From: Aliivibrio fischeri ATCC 7744 = JCM 18803 = DSM 507
GTDB lineage: Bacteria > Pseudomonadota > Gammaproteobacteria > Enterobacterales > Vibrionaceae
Reading direction: 5' to 3'
Length of the DNA stretch: 64,000 nucleotides
Assembly (NCBI RefSeq): GCF_023983475.1
Contig: NZ_CP092712.1
Coordinates: 1,116,001 to 1,180,000 of the forward strand
The notes under the pieces: model-generated
Database searches by the model: none
The model's input: only the letters and a program-made list of their open reading frames with translations
What the model was told of the DNA's origin: nothing
Made by a program: the position numbers and the translations under genes
Shown: positions 22,500 through 31,728 of the stretch, piece by piece
Position numbering within the stretch: position 1 is the first letter of the stretch
How the letters are laid out: each line of letters starts with the position of its first letter

Positions 22500-22562
22500 C
22501 CACCATCGTGAGCTTACCACTGATGTTTTTAAGATTGCTTGTTGTCTGTTAAGCTGTGGCAT
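22485..22562 (-). CDS. trpL: trp operon leader peptide
   Basis: A 25-codon frame beginning MPQLNRQQAIL and ending SSRWWHYLG, with two adjacent tryptophan codons seven codons or fewer from the stop. It overlaps the first attenuator hairpin. Stalling at the Trp codons would free the antiterminator. The start ATG at 22562 has only a weak ribosome site. Confidence 0.88.
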   Translation of the reverse strand: MPQLNRQQAILKTSVVSSRWWHYLG

Positions 22563-22613
22563 AAAGTACCTATTGTTGACCAATTTCAATTTGGTGAGAA
22601 AGTGTTTAACTGT

Positions 22614-22647
22614 GTACTAGTAAACTAGTGCGCAAGAAGAAAGTCAA
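22614..22647 (-). promoter_or_regulatory. trp promoter with overlapping TrpR-type operator
   Basis: On the - strand TTGACT (22647-22642), a 17-base spacer and TTTACT (22624-22619) form a good sigma-70 promoter. ACTAGT-AA-ACTAGT (22616-22629, + strand reading) covers the -10 and matches the E. coli trp operator core, which also overlaps the -10. The rnm start is only 27 bases away on the other side, so TrpR could also affect that gene. Confidence 0.85.
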
Positions 22648-22655
22648 GAATAATT

Positions 22656-23495
22656 ATGAAAATAGACCTACATAGTCACACAACTGCGTCAGATGGACGC
22701 TTATCACCCACAGAATTAGTTGAAAGAGCGGTTAGTTTTGATGTGAAGGTGCTTGCTATTACTGATCATGACTCTGTTTCGGGTCTTGATGAGGCTCATG
22801 CGGCGATTAAAGAGCAAAACTTACCTTTGCAATTGATTGATGGAATTGAAATATCGACGTTATGGAGCAATAAAGACATTCATGTTGTTGGTTTAAATTT
22901 AGATATTCACCATCCTGATTTAGTTGAGCTAATTAAAAATCAAGAAGCTCGAAGAGATGCTCGTGCAATTAAAATGGCAGAACGTTTGGAGAAAGCGGGT
23001 TACGAAGGAGCATTAGAGGGAGCAAGAGCCTTAGCTGGAGACGGTACGTTAACTCGTGCTCACTTTGGTAAGTGGTTAGTTGATGAAGGTCACGCTAAAA
23101 CAATGCAGGCGGTATTTAAAAAATTCTTAACTCGCAATAACATAGGTTATGTACCGCCAGACTGGTGTTCAATTGAAGAAGCCGTTAATGTAATCCATAA
23201 AGCAGGGGGCGTAGCGGTACTTGCTCATCCTGGTCGTTATAAGTTAACAGCAAAATGGATAAAACGTTTATTAGCTGCGTTTGTTGAGGCAAAAGGCGAT
23301 GCGATGGAAGTTGCATTACCGCAGCAAGGGGTGCAAGAGCGTCGGGTTCTTGCTGATTATGCAATTCAATTTGAATTAGAAGCTTCCCAAGGCTCTGATT
23401 TTCATTACTCATCGCCTTGGACGGAGTTAGGGCGAAATTTATGGTTGCCAGAAGGAGTCGTTCCTGTTTGGCAAAAATGGGATATACCAAGCTGA
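22656..23495 (+). CDS. rnm: PHP-domain 5'-exoribonuclease (RNase AM family)
   Basis: The 279-aa product is the homologue of E. coli YciV/TrpH, now known as RNase AM, which trims 5' ends of small RNAs and rRNA and degrades short oligonucleotides and pAp. The PHP motifs [34 protein letters not shown] and [10 protein letters not shown] supply the metal ligands. It is divergent from trp, as in E. coli. The start is at the first ATG after the shared operator. Confidence 0.88.
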   Translation: MKIDLHSHTTASDGRLSPTELVERAVSFDVKVLAITDHDSVSGLDEAHAAIKEQNLPLQLIDGIEISTLWSNKDIHVVGLNLDIHHPDLVELIKNQEARRDARAIKMAERLEKAGYEGALEGARALAGDGTLTRAHFGKWLVDEGHAKTMQAVFKKFLTRNNIGYVPPDWCSIEEAVNVIHKAGGVAVLAHPGRYKLTAKWIKRLLAAFVEAKGDAMEVALPQQGVQERRVLADYAIQFELEASQGSDFHYSSPWTELGRNLWLPEGVVPVWQKWDIPS

Positions 23496-23568
23496 AAGAG
23501 AAAATGGATTTAGTATAAAACTAAAATAAAAACCAAATATCACTATGACCTGCTAAGCAGGAGGGACC

Positions 23569-24189
23569 ATGAGTCAATTTTTTTACGTACACCCAGAAAA
23601 CCCACAAGCACGCTTAATTAGTCAAGCTGTGGCGATTATTCGCGATGGTGGGGTAGTGATTTACCCAACAGATTCAGGTTATGCACTAGGATGCCAACTT
23701 GAGAATAAACAAGCACTAGAGCGAATCTGTCAGATCCGTCGTTTAGATGATAAACATAATTTTACGTTACTGTGTCGTGATTTATCTGAGTTATCTATTT
23801 ATGCTCGTGTTGATAACAGTATTTTCCGTTTACTTAAAAATAATACCCCAGGTGCATATACCTTTATTTTTAAAGGCACGAAAGAAGTACCGCGTCGTTT
23901 AATGAACCCAAAACGTAAGACTATTGGTATGCGTGTGCCTGATAATAAAATCGCTTTGGATTTGTTGGAAGCGTTAGGCGAACCACTGATGTCAACGACC
24001 TTGATTTTACCAGGAAATGAAATGGCAGAATCTGATCCTGAAGCGATTCGTGATCAGTTAGAACATGCTGTTGATTTAATTATGAATGGTGGTTATTTAG
24101 GTGAGCAACCAACAACGGTTATCGACTTTAGTGATGATGATATTAAGATTGCTCGAGTTGGTGCTGGTGATCCAACACCGTTTGAATAA
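23569..24189 (+). CDS. yciO: YrdC/Sua5-family protein YciO
   Basis: The 206-aa protein contains one YrdC domain with PTDSGYALGCQ near the start and KRKTIGMRVPDN and LMSTTLILPGNE further on. YrdC-type proteins make threonylcarbamoyl-AMP for tRNA t6A; YciO is a paralogue with weaker activity reported. The position after rnm, as in E. coli, supports yciO rather than tsaC. AGGAGG precedes the ATG. Confidence 0.88.
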   Translation: MSQFFYVHPENPQARLISQAVAIIRDGGVVIYPTDSGYALGCQLENKQALERICQIRRLDDKHNFTLLCRDLSELSIYARVDNSIFRLLKNNTPGAYTFIFKGTKEVPRRLMNPKRKTIGMRVPDNKIALDLLEALGEPLMSTTLILPGNEMAESDPEAIRDQLEHAVDLIMNGGYLGEQPTTVIDFSDDDIKIARVGAGDPTPFE

Positions 24190-24206
24190 TTAATGAATTA
24201 TCGAAG

Positions 24207-24237
24207 TAGCCAGACAGTCGTTCTGGCTATTTTTTTA
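24207..24237 (+). terminator. Terminator of yciO
   Basis: AGCCAGA (24208-24214) pairs with TCTGGCT (24222-24228), then seven T. It separates yciO from the convergent ainR. Confidence 0.85.
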
Positions 24238-24243
24238 TTTCAA

Positions 24244-26706
24244 TTATAGCCATTTATCCACAACTTGCTGCAATTGTGCTTTAGACACTGGCTTTGTTAG
24301 ATAGCCATCCATAACTTGTGTTATAGCGCTGATTTCTTCATGACTGGATTCGCCAGTTAACGCGATAATCGGTAAATTAGGATAGATTATCTTAATTTTT
24401 TTAGCTGCATCAATTCCATTCATTACTGGCATACGAGAATCCATAAAGATAAGATCAAGCTTGTTATTTGTGGCTATTTCTACGGCTTCTTCACCATTTT
24501 CTGCTTGTAAAAGTGTTAAATTATCTTTGTTAATAAAAGTATGAATTAACATACGTTGTACTTTTTTATCATCAACAATTAATACTGTTTTAAGCGAATT
24601 ATCTTTCTTATTAATTAACGGTGGAGTATTTGATTTGTGCGAGTTTAATGCGTTAATGTCTCCTTCTATATGAGGGAAACTAAGTACAAATTCAGTGAAC
24701 TCTCCTTTGGTGGAATAACATGCGATGTTTCCTTCAAAAGCATGCATAACACGCAAACAATAAGATAAACCTAATCCACTGCCTCCTTCTTTATTATGAG
24801 TAAAAAAGTCGTCAAAAATATTAGGGAGGATATGTGAATCAATTCCAGGTCCTGTATCTCTAAATATTAATTTATTGGTAGCAAACCCTTTAACTAAACG
24901 AATTGATATGGAGCTGTTATATTCATCAAAGTAATAAGTTGCGTTTCTCAATAAATTAAACAGTATGAATCCATACAGAGTATCATTGATATTTACGATG
25001 AAATCATCTTCAAGATCTAGAGTGATTTTTTGCTTCATTTCTTCTGAATCAAATACATATTCATCAATAATTTGTTGAGTTAATAATGAAATAGAATGGT
25101 GATGAAATAGGTCATCACTGATCGCGGTATTTTTGGCTTCACTTAAAATAATATCAATTAATTGCGCACCTTTTTGAATCGCTAAACAACCTTGGTTTAA
25201 TTCATTTTTGATCAGTTGTTCTTGTTTTTCATGTTCAGTATTTTTTTGATAGTGATGTTTGATTTTTTCAAAATGATACTGAAGTTGTGATAGAGGGTTG
25301 CGCATTTCGTGTGCGATAGAGTTAGCAAGAGCCTGTGATTGACGAACTTTTCGCTCACTCTCAATGTAGCCTTGAACTTTAGTTAGTACCCACTGAATAG
25401 CTGAAATCTCTTCATTTGAAAACGTCGTATTATCGTGTTTATTTGCAGAAATTAAAAAATGCGATATTAGCTTGTTTTCACCAAAGATAGGTAAGATCAA
25501 TGCCGTTTTACTTTCACTCATTTTCTCTTGTACTTGATGAAGTTCAGCGTTAGCAGTCTTAGGAGAGTAATGAATTTGGTAATCAAGTTCATCTTTAACC
25601 AAAGCTGAATGACTTTGATTTAGATGTGGAATGAAAATATTATAATTAGTGTTTTTGCCAATCAATAACAATTCTTCTTTTGGCGTGTTTAAAATTGATG
25701 CTAATTTAATAATGGCATTACTGCTTGAGTATTTAAATTCCTCTGCAATTTTGTATATTTTCTCAACTGGCGTCTGCTTGTCTTTATATATAATAATAGA
25801 AGCGATTTTTTTTGTCTTTTTAAGGGTTTTATCCCAAAATAATCCAGTAAAGATTATTTCAATGATACAAATATATAATAAATCAGAGGGGGTTGTTAAA
25901 TCGTAAATTATAATAATAGGGATTAGATATAAAATTAGATTTATAGAATATGATAATGACCAAAAAAGCAAATATTTGAAGCTATATAATCTATGGTAAA
26001 GTAATGTATATCCAATTAATAAAGCTTCAGTAACAGATAATGCAGGCGGTACCCATGTGTATGAGAAATCAGCCCATATGACTGGTATAATTATTTGAGA
26101 TGCTATGGTTGAGATCATGTAAATAAATATTCCAACCATTAAATAAATAGATTTTTCTTTATTGAGTTTTATATTACTTTTTCTAAGCTTAAAGAAATTA
26201 ATGCTTGTCAGAATTACGAATAGAAATGCATTTAAGAAAAACAAAGGAGCAAAGGGCCCGAACTCAATGGTGAATACGCTAGGAGCTTGGATTGTTACTC
26301 CTATAACCGTTAAGTTAGGGATAACATTCACAATTAAAGCGGCAAACGTTGTAATGCTCGTTAAGCCAAACTGCCATTTCGATAGTCGTTTATCTGGGTG
26401 TTTGGAAGCAAGGCGACACGAAAATAGAAAAGCAAAAGCAAAAGCTAAGTATGAGGTCATATTAGCAAATAGCGCCATAAAGATAGCGGCAGATTCATCA
26501 AAGTATGTGAGTAATGGAGACTGAAAGTAAGCATTACTCAGTATCCATAAGATAATAAATAGTGCATAGAAAATGTATGATGAATAAATGTAAGGATTAA
26601 CTTTTGTTCGCTCTTTATATAGCGAGCGAACAAAATACCCCACCCAAAGCAAAATGATTGCTGAGGTTGTCAGTAACAAATAAACTTTAGATAAGGTCGT
26701 TAACAT
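24244..26706 (-). CDS. ainR: LuxN-family quorum-sensing hybrid sensor kinase (AinR)
   Basis: The 820-aa protein has about nine N-terminal membrane helices (residues 8-290), a linker, then HisKA with SIAHEMRNPLSQ (phospho-acceptor His466), an ATPase domain with DTGPGID and GGSGLGL (617-647), and a C-terminal receiver with Asp756 in FMDSRMPVMNG. Segment order and many stretches, including ILSNAYF near residue 57 and EFGPFAP near 148, closely resemble Vibrio harveyi LuxN. In V. fischeri AinR detects C8-homoserine lactone and feeds LuxU-LuxO. It lies 14 bases after ainS, so the synthase and receptor are one transcript. Confidence 0.9.
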   Translation of the reverse strand: MLTTLSKVYLLLTTSAIILLWVGYFVRSLYKERTKVNPYIYSSYIFYALFIILWILSNAYFQSPLLTYFDESAAIFMALFANMTSYLAFAFAFLFSCRLASKHPDKRLSKWQFGLTSITTFAALIVNVIPNLTVIGVTIQAPSVFTIEFGPFAPLFFLNAFLFVILTSINFFKLRKSNIKLNKEKSIYLMVGIFIYMISTIASQIIIPVIWADFSYTWVPPALSVTEALLIGYTLLYHRLYSFKYLLFWSLSYSINLILYLIPIIIIYDLTTPSDLLYICIIEIIFTGLFWDKTLKKTKKIASIIIYKDKQTPVEKIYKIAEEFKYSSSNAIIKLASILNTPKEELLLIGKNTNYNIFIPHLNQSHSALVKDELDYQIHYSPKTANAELHQVQEKMSESKTALILPIFGENKLISHFLISANKHDNTTFSNEEISAIQWVLTKVQGYIESERKVRQSQALANSIAHEMRNPLSQLQYHFEKIKHHYQKNTEHEKQEQLIKNELNQGCLAIQKGAQLIDIILSEAKNTAISDDLFHHHSISLLTQQIIDEYVFDSEEMKQKITLDLEDDFIVNINDTLYGFILFNLLRNATYYFDEYNSSISIRLVKGFATNKLIFRDTGPGIDSHILPNIFDDFFTHNKEGGSGLGLSYCLRVMHAFEGNIACYSTKGEFTEFVLSFPHIEGDINALNSHKSNTPPLINKKDNSLKTVLIVDDKKVQRMLIHTFINKDNLTLLQAENGEEAVEIATNNKLDLIFMDSRMPVMNGIDAAKKIKIIYPNLPIIALTGESSHEEISAITQVMDGYLTKPVSKAQLQQVVDKWL

Positions 26707-26720
26707 TTATATAAAACTCA

Positions 26721-27905
26721 CTAATTTCTAAGTTTTTTTCTTAGGTTTATAATGTTAGCATTGTATGCCTTAAAATTATATTGATTGAAAGCAGTAGATG
26801 CATTTTTTAAAAGCCAGATCCCTTTATAAGTAATTATTCCCGTTTTATTTACATCTTGCTCACTTGTGAAAACATAGGGAGATTGCGTAGGTGTTAGTAA
26901 ATTCATTGCTTTATAAAATAGAACCATTGCTGGTTTCTCTATTATTGTAAATACAACATCTCTTCCACTTTCTTTTAAAGCCATCGCCAATCCTTTTTGA
27001 GCCAAATATAAGTGATAATTTGCTTTAGATTTTGAACCACTAATTGTTAAACGAATTGCTTCGCATATCTTTGTTTTATCTAAGATAGAATAAAAAAGAT
27101 CATTTTCTATTTCATTGCTAGTTTTATCGATAAATTGTGATCTTGTTAACGGAGTCATAGATGTAGCTTCGGTGAGAGATAACAGACCATCGGTTTCAAG
27201 ATTTGGTTTCCATTTGGTATTTTGAAAAAAACCGTCAAAGAAGAGCCATTCGTGTTTATTTGATGTAGTTTGAATTAGTGCTGATGAGATGATAGTTGGA
27301 TAAAGATTGTTTTCAGTATATTGGTATAGGATGAAGTGTTCGCCTTTAGAGGAAATGTCTAAATGGTTAAGCATTTCATACCATTTGTGTTCTTTGACGA
27401 AAGTGGCGATATTAATAAGAACAATGGCATCAGAAAGAGGGAGAGGTTGATCACTAAACTCGGTATGAAAGTACCGTTCGTCTTGTGAAATATCTTGTAC
27501 TAATTCGTAGTGATACTTTTCATCAATGATGGTTGATGTGGTATTTTTTGGTACTGTTTCTGATTCGTGGTTAAGTAACATGTTTGGTTTATGGATGAGT
27601 TTGAAAATTTCAAATTCAGTACTGCATTTTAGAAGACAACCAAAAAATTTGATGGCCAATTGCTCAATATGAAAATACATCTTAGGTAAAGAAGAGCAAG
27701 GTTGTTTTCCTAAAATGTTTGCCGCTTCTGATGTTGAAAATAAGTATTCCAAATTTCCAATAGTTCCGCCTTCAAACTGACTCAAAATAATTCTTTCCCT
27801 TGTACTGATCAGTTGCTGGAGTAAATTTAAGTTTTGAGTTTGTATGCAATAATCATATAACTCTTTTATAAATTCATACTGCAGGTTTTTTTTCGACAAT
27901 CTCAT
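26721..27905 (-). CDS. ainS: Acyl-homoserine-lactone synthase, LuxM family (AinS)
   Basis: The 394-aa protein belongs to the LuxM/AinS/VanM class, unrelated in sequence to LuxI. It makes N-octanoyl-homoserine lactone in V. fischeri from SAM and an octanoyl donor. The C-terminal half (ICEAIRLTISGSKSK, LAQKGLAMALKESGRDVVFT) is the best conserved part of the class. Identification rests on overall resemblance plus the adjacent LuxN-type receptor. No Shine-Dalgarno sequence is visible before the ATG at 27905; a small overlapping frame upstream has one. The acyl chain length cannot be read from sequence. Confidence 0.88.
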   Translation of the reverse strand: MRLSKKNLQYEFIKELYDYCIQTQNLNLLQQLISTRERIILSQFEGGTIGNLEYLFSTSEAANILGKQPCSSLPKMYFHIEQLAIKFFGCLLKCSTEFEIFKLIHKPNMLLNHESETVPKNTTSTIIDEKYHYELVQDISQDERYFHTEFSDQPLPLSDAIVLINIATFVKEHKWYEMLNHLDISSKGEHFILYQYTENNLYPTIISSALIQTTSNKHEWLFFDGFFQNTKWKPNLETDGLLSLTEATSMTPLTRSQFIDKTSNEIENDLFYSILDKTKICEAIRLTISGSKSKANYHLYLAQKGLAMALKESGRDVVFTIIEKPAMVLFYKAMNLLTPTQSPYVFTSEQDVNKTGIITYKGIWLLKNASTAFNQYNFKAYNANIINLRKKLRN

Positions 27906-27954
27906 TATGAGAGATAGATGGAAGTGGGCTTAAAAGAAGTGTGAAGTTTTTCAT
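27874..27954 (-). CDS. Possible small upstream ORF overlapping the ainS start
   Basis: A 26-codon frame (MKNFTLLLSPLPSISHNEIV, then EKKPAV) begins 49 bases before ainS and ends inside it, in another frame. AAGGT lies six bases before its ATG, whereas ainS itself has no visible ribosome site. It could couple ainS translation to upstream initiation or be chance. No family is recognised. Confidence 0.3.
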   Translation of the reverse strand: MKNFTLLLSPLPSISHNEIVEKKPAV

Positions 27955-27963
27955 AATACTACC

Positions 27964-27985
27964 TTATTGATTGATAACTCATTAA
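27964..27985. promoter_or_regulatory. Candidate LitR (LuxR/HapR-type) binding site before ainS
   Basis: The 22 bases starting TTATTGAT and ending TCATTAA agree at 16 positions with the Vibrio harveyi LuxR consensus palindrome (TTATTGAT...ATCAATAA). It lies 59-80 bases upstream of ainS. In V. fischeri, LitR links C8 signalling to target genes. Elsewhere in the 335-base region 27906-28240, between ainS and rluB, I see a possible -10 for ainS (TATACT, 28024-28019) without a good -35, and no further gene. Confidence 0.45.
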
Positions 27986-28240
27986 AATTACTAAGAAAAT
28001 TACCTTCTCAGCATAACCAGTATAGTAAAAATAGGTAGTAGTGGTATGAGCACTTTGCGTGTCTTACGACAAAAATTAAAATTAAATTTTGATTAAATTC
28101 TTACCGCTTATTAGTCACAATATTGTATAATCAATTTTCATAGAATTTGATTGTGATTAAGAGTGAGTGGTAATGCATTCATCCTCTTGATTAATAATAA
28201 GTTAATTGACGCCTGTGAAGGCGACATAAAAAGGTAAAGA

Positions 28241-29305
28241 ATGAGCGAAAAATTACAGAAAGTATTAGCACGAGCAGGTCTTGGTTCTCGTCGTGAGCTA
28301 GAAACCATGATTCAAGCTGGTCGTGTTAGTGTTGATGGTCAGAGAGCAAAATTAGGCGATCGCCTAGAAAACGTTGATGCAAAAATTCGTATTGATGGCC
28401 ATGTCGTATCAGTTAAAGAATCTACTGATGTGATCTGTCGAGTACTTGCCTATCATAAACCTGAAGGTGAGTTATGTACTCGTCATGACCCAGAAGGTCG
28501 CCGTACTGTATTTGATCGCTTACCAAAAATTCGTGATTCTCGTTGGGTTTCAGTTGGTCGTTTGGATGCCAACACTGCAGGTTTACTACTTTTCACAACC
28601 GATGGTGAATTAGCAAACCGTTTGATGCACCCAAGTCGTAAAGTTGAACGTGAATACATGTGTCGTGTATTTGGTGAAATTAACGAAAAAATGATCCGTA
28701 ATTTAGTTTCTGGTGTGAAACTAGAAGATGGTGAAGCGCGTTTTGAAGATGTAATGTACGCTGGCGGCGAAGGTATGAACCATACTTTCTACGTTGTAAT
28801 TAATGAAGGCCGTAACCGTGAAGTACGTCGTTTATGGGATTCGCAAGGTGTAACGGTAAGTCGTCTAAAACGTGTTCGTTACGGTGATATCTTCCTTGAG
28901 AAAGCATTACCACGTGGTGGTTGGATGGAACTTGAACTTAAGGAAGTTAACTACCTACGTGAGATGGTTGAACTACCAGCTGAGAAAGAAAGTCTTCTTG
29001 ATGTAGATAAAGAATCTCGTAAGCGTGCTAAATCAAAAACTCAAAAGATCCGTCGTGCGGTTAAGCGTTACGATGAGCGTTCAACAGAAGAGCGTAATAC
29101 TCCTGCTGGTCGTCGTGGTCGTAGCAACAAGAAACCTGTTGGTAGTTCATTACCTTCAGCAAAACGTGGTTCTAACAATGGTGAAAGCCAATCTTCTGGT
29201 AAGCCTCAATCTAAAGGTAAAAAACCAGTAGCTGGTCAAAAGCCAGTAAGAAGTAAGTTCTCACCAAATGGTAAAGCGCCAAAGTCTAAACCTAGACAAC
29301 GCTAA
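28241..29305 (+). CDS. rluB: 23S rRNA pseudouridine(2605) synthase
   Basis: The 354-aa product has an N-terminal S4 domain ([19 protein letters not shown]), then an RsuA-type catalytic domain with [20 protein letters not shown] (catalytic Asp) and [13 protein letters not shown]. From about residue 250 a long basic, Ser/Gly/Pro/Lys-rich, probably disordered tail follows (KSKTQKIRR onwards), which is typical of RluB and may bind rRNA. E. coli yciL/rluB lies in the same neighbourhood. Confidence 0.93.
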   Translation: MSEKLQKVLARAGLGSRRELETMIQAGRVSVDGQRAKLGDRLENVDAKIRIDGHVVSVKESTDVICRVLAYHKPEGELCTRHDPEGRRTVFDRLPKIRDSRWVSVGRLDANTAGLLLFTTDGELANRLMHPSRKVEREYMCRVFGEINEKMIRNLVSGVKLEDGEARFEDVMYAGGEGMNHTFYVVINEGRNREVRRLWDSQGVTVSRLKRVRYGDIFLEKALPRGGWMELELKEVNYLREMVELPAEKESLLDVDKESRKRAKSKTQKIRRAVKRYDERSTEERNTPAGRRGRSNKKPVGSSLPSAKRGSNNGESQSSGKPQSKGKKPVAGQKPVRSKFSPNGKAPKSKPRQR

Positions 29306-29340
29306 TTACATCGCTTAAAAGGCGAAGTAAAGATGAATTT

Positions 29341-29377
29341 AAAAGGGTTGCACCGTAAGGTAGCAACCCTTTTTTGT
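29341..29377 (+). terminator. Terminator of rluB
   Basis: AAAAGGGTTGC (29341-29351) pairs with GCAACCCTTTT (29363-29373), followed by T. The symmetry may also serve the convergent yciK. Confidence 0.88.
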
Positions 29378-29393
29378 TAGATTTTTTAAGAAT

Positions 29394-30155
29394 TTATTTT
29401 GGCTGAGCATCAATACACTGGCTGTGTACGTTAATGCCTTCTGGAGCCATTAAATATACATAAAGAGGCATAATGTCTTTTGGTGTTTTAAGTAAACTAA
29501 TGTCTTCAGCAGGGAAGGCTTGAGCTCGCATACGAGTATGAGTACCTCCAGGGTTAATAGCATTTACTTTTACCTTGGTGCCTTCCATTTCATGCGCTAA
29601 TGTTTGCATCATGCCTTCTGTAGCAAATTTTGAGATGGCGTAGGCTCCCCAAAATGCTCGCCCTTGATGTCCAACTGTTGAAGTGGTAAAGATGATTCGG
29701 GCATCATCAGATTGTTGTAAAACAGGAAGTAGAGCTTGTGTCATCAAAAATTGAGCTTTGACATTGATCTGCATTACTTCATCAAAAATGGTCTCTTCGA
29801 ATTGTTCGAAGGGACTAAGCATACCTAATAAACCAGCGTTATGAAGAAGACCGTCTAGTTTTCCAAATTGACTTTGGATGGTTTCAGCCATGTCAATGTA
29901 GTGCTGTTTGGTGGCGCCTTTCAAATCTAAAGGAACAATGGCAGGTGTTGGGTATCCTGCGGCTTCAATCTCATCGTAAACTGCCTCTAATTTAGCAACT
30001 GTACGACCTAATAAAATAACGGTAGCACCATGTTGTGCATAATGTAGTGCGGCTTGTTTACCAATACCATCACCAGCACCAGTAACTAAAATAACTTTAT
30101 TTTTTAATGCGTCAGAAGAAACCTGATAATCCACTCTGTAATCCTTGTATTTCAA
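29394..30155 (-). CDS. yciK: Short-chain dehydrogenase/reductase YciK
   Basis: The 253-aa SDR has the NAD(P)-binding VTGAGDGIGKQAALHYA, the structural LLHNAGLLG, and the catalytic Tyr-Lys in WGAYAISKFATEGM with the Ser in TTSTVGHQG. The start MKYKDYRVDYQ resembles YciK proteins of other gammaproteobacteria. The physiological substrate of YciK is not established. It is convergent with rluB and divergent from sohB. Confidence 0.85.
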   Translation of the reverse strand: MKYKDYRVDYQVSSDALKNKVILVTGAGDGIGKQAALHYAQHGATVILLGRTVAKLEAVYDEIEAAGYPTPAIVPLDLKGATKQHYIDMAETIQSQFGKLDGLLHNAGLLGMLSPFEQFEETIFDEVMQINVKAQFLMTQALLPVLQQSDDARIIFTTSTVGHQGRAFWGAYAISKFATEGMMQTLAHEMEGTKVKVNAINPGGTHTRMRAQAFPAEDISLLKTPKDIMPLYVYLMAPEGINVHSQCIDAQPK

Positions 30156-30296
30156 CGTTCACCTTAAGAAAACTTACAAATTAGTGTTGTAAGTTGATGT
30201 AAAAATGCGCGTTTAGTGCGATTTATTATCATAATGTGAACTAACTTCGAGTTAAGTCGAGTACAATACACGAAACATACTTAAGAGGGTATTACA

Positions 30297-31358
30297 TTGG
30301 AATTTTTGTTTGATTACGGTCTCTTTTTAGCAAAGATCGCAACCGTTGTTGTTTCTATTATTGCCATTTTAATTGCAGCTAAAGCGGTAGGTGGAAAATC
30401 TGCTGGTGCAAAAGGTGAATTAGAAGTAACTAATTTAACTGAACAGTATAAGGACACTGTCGTTGAATTAGAGCATCACTTATTTGATGATGCAGAATTA
30501 AAAGCTCGCACAAAGGCTGAAAAGAAAGCAGACAAAGAAGCGGAAAAAGCAAAACAGAAAGAAATCAAGCAAGCTGCAAAATCGGGTGAACTTGAGTTAA
30601 AGCGTGATGCTCGTTTATTCGTTTTAGACTTTAATGGCAGTATTGATGCAAAAGAAGTTGCTGCTCTACGTGAAGAAGTATCAGCTATCTTAGCGGTTGC
30701 TATTGAAGGTGATGAAGTACTTTTACGCCTTGAAAGCGGTGGCGGTATGGTTCATGGTTATGGTCTGGCTTCATCGCAACTTGACCGTCTACGTGATGCA
30801 AACATTAAATTAACGATCTCTGTAGATAAAGTTGCAGCTTCTGGTGGCTATATGATGGCATGTATTGGTGAGAAGATCATTGCTGCACCATTTGCAATCG
30901 TTGGCTCGATTGGTGTTGTTGCTCAGTTGCCAAATTTCAATAAATTATTAAAGAAAAATGATATTGAATTTGAGCAATTAACCGCTGGTGAATACAAACG
31001 TACCCTAACAATGTTTGGCGAAAATAGCGATAAAGCACGTGAAAAATTCCAATTAGAGTTGGAAGAAACTCATGTTTTATTTAAAGATTTTATTCGTGAG
31101 CATCGTTCAGAACTTGATCTTGAAAAAGTAGCAACAGGCGAGCATTGGTTCGGAAAACAAGCGTTAGAGTTAGGTCTAATTGATGAGATTCAAACGTCGG
31201 ATGATTATTTAACAAAAGCGTGTAAAAATCGTGAAGTTTTAGCGATTCATTACGTACAAAAGAAAAAATTAAGCGATAAAATTGCAGGGATTGCAGGCCA
31301 GTCTGCTGAGAACGTATTTATGCGTTTAATTAGCAAAGGTCAGCGACCGATTGTTTAA
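30297..31358 (+). CDS. sohB: Inner-membrane S49 family protease SohB
   Basis: The 353-aa protein has an N-terminal membrane helix (about residues 8-28), a charged Lys/Glu-rich linker (about 75-98), and an S49 Ser-Lys protease domain. The catalytic Ser lies in VDKVAASGGYMMAC and the Lys in LTAGEYKRTLTMFG. The start is a TTG at 30297 with AGAGGG upstream; no ATG fits. SohB is a SppA-related protease of the periplasmic face; the substrate is unknown. Confidence 0.9.
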   Translation: MEFLFDYGLFLAKIATVVVSIIAILIAAKAVGGKSAGAKGELEVTNLTEQYKDTVVELEHHLFDDAELKARTKAEKKADKEAEKAKQKEIKQAAKSGELELKRDARLFVLDFNGSIDAKEVAALREEVSAILAVAIEGDEVLLRLESGGGMVHGYGLASSQLDRLRDANIKLTISVDKVAASGGYMMACIGEKIIAAPFAIVGSIGVVAQLPNFNKLLKKNDIEFEQLTAGEYKRTLTMFGENSDKAREKFQLELEETHVLFKDFIREHRSELDLEKVATGEHWFGKQALELGLIDEIQTSDDYLTKACKNREVLAIHYVQKKKLSDKIAGIAGQSAENVFMRLISKGQRPIV

Positions 31359-31414
31359 TTTTTAATGTAAGAAAACGCATTAATTTAGGTCATATCTGTT
31401 CAGTTATTTACAGG

Positions 31415-31460
31415 GTAGACAATAAAAAAGGCTGAGATTTCAGCCTTTTTTATTGTCTAC
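31415..31460. terminator. Perfect 21-bp bidirectional terminator
   Basis: The arms 31415-31435 and 31440-31460 are exact reverse complements separated by a 4-base loop (GATT), with central AAAAAAGGCTGA and TCAGCCTTTTTT. It serves both sohB (+) and yciN (-), which converge on it. Confidence 0.9.
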
Positions 31461-31482
31461 ATTGTACCAAAAAAAGTCGCAG

Positions 31483-31728
31483 TTATTTAACCGTAAACTC
31501 TTTTGATAAATGGTGCGCAAGGTATTTAAACATATTGAAAACAGCGGTTGTTTTTTCAGTAGGAAGCCCTTGTTCTGATAAGAAGTATTCTCCTTTAAAC
31601 ACAAGAACTTCATCTTTCTCTTCTACGCTGGTCGCACGCATACCTTCAAGGTAGTTTTCGTGATCTTGAATGATTTGATTGGCAATTAACAGTAAATCAG
31701 CCTCAGAAATGGATTTTTTATCGCTCAT
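31483..31728 (-). CDS. yciN: YciN family protein (DUF2498)
   Basis: An 81-aa soluble protein. EADLLLIANQIIQDHENYLEGM and EYFLSEQGLPTEKTTAVFNM (each shortened here from the full conserved runs) match E. coli YciN in order and spacing. No function is established. The position between sohB and topA is the same as in E. coli. Confidence 0.88.
   Translation of the reverse strand: MSDKKSISEADLLLIANQIIQDHENYLEGMRATSVEEKDEVLVFKGEYFLSEQGLPTEKTTAVFNMFKYLAHHLSKEFTVK

Noticed and set aside
23185-23490. 101-aa open frame on the - strand inside rnm
   Set aside because: Shadow of a well-supported PHP-domain gene, with no independent start signal.
28018-28140. CRP site in the ainS-rluB region
   Set aside because: Single TGTGA or TCACA half sites exist (near 28115 and 28151) but no correctly spaced pair.
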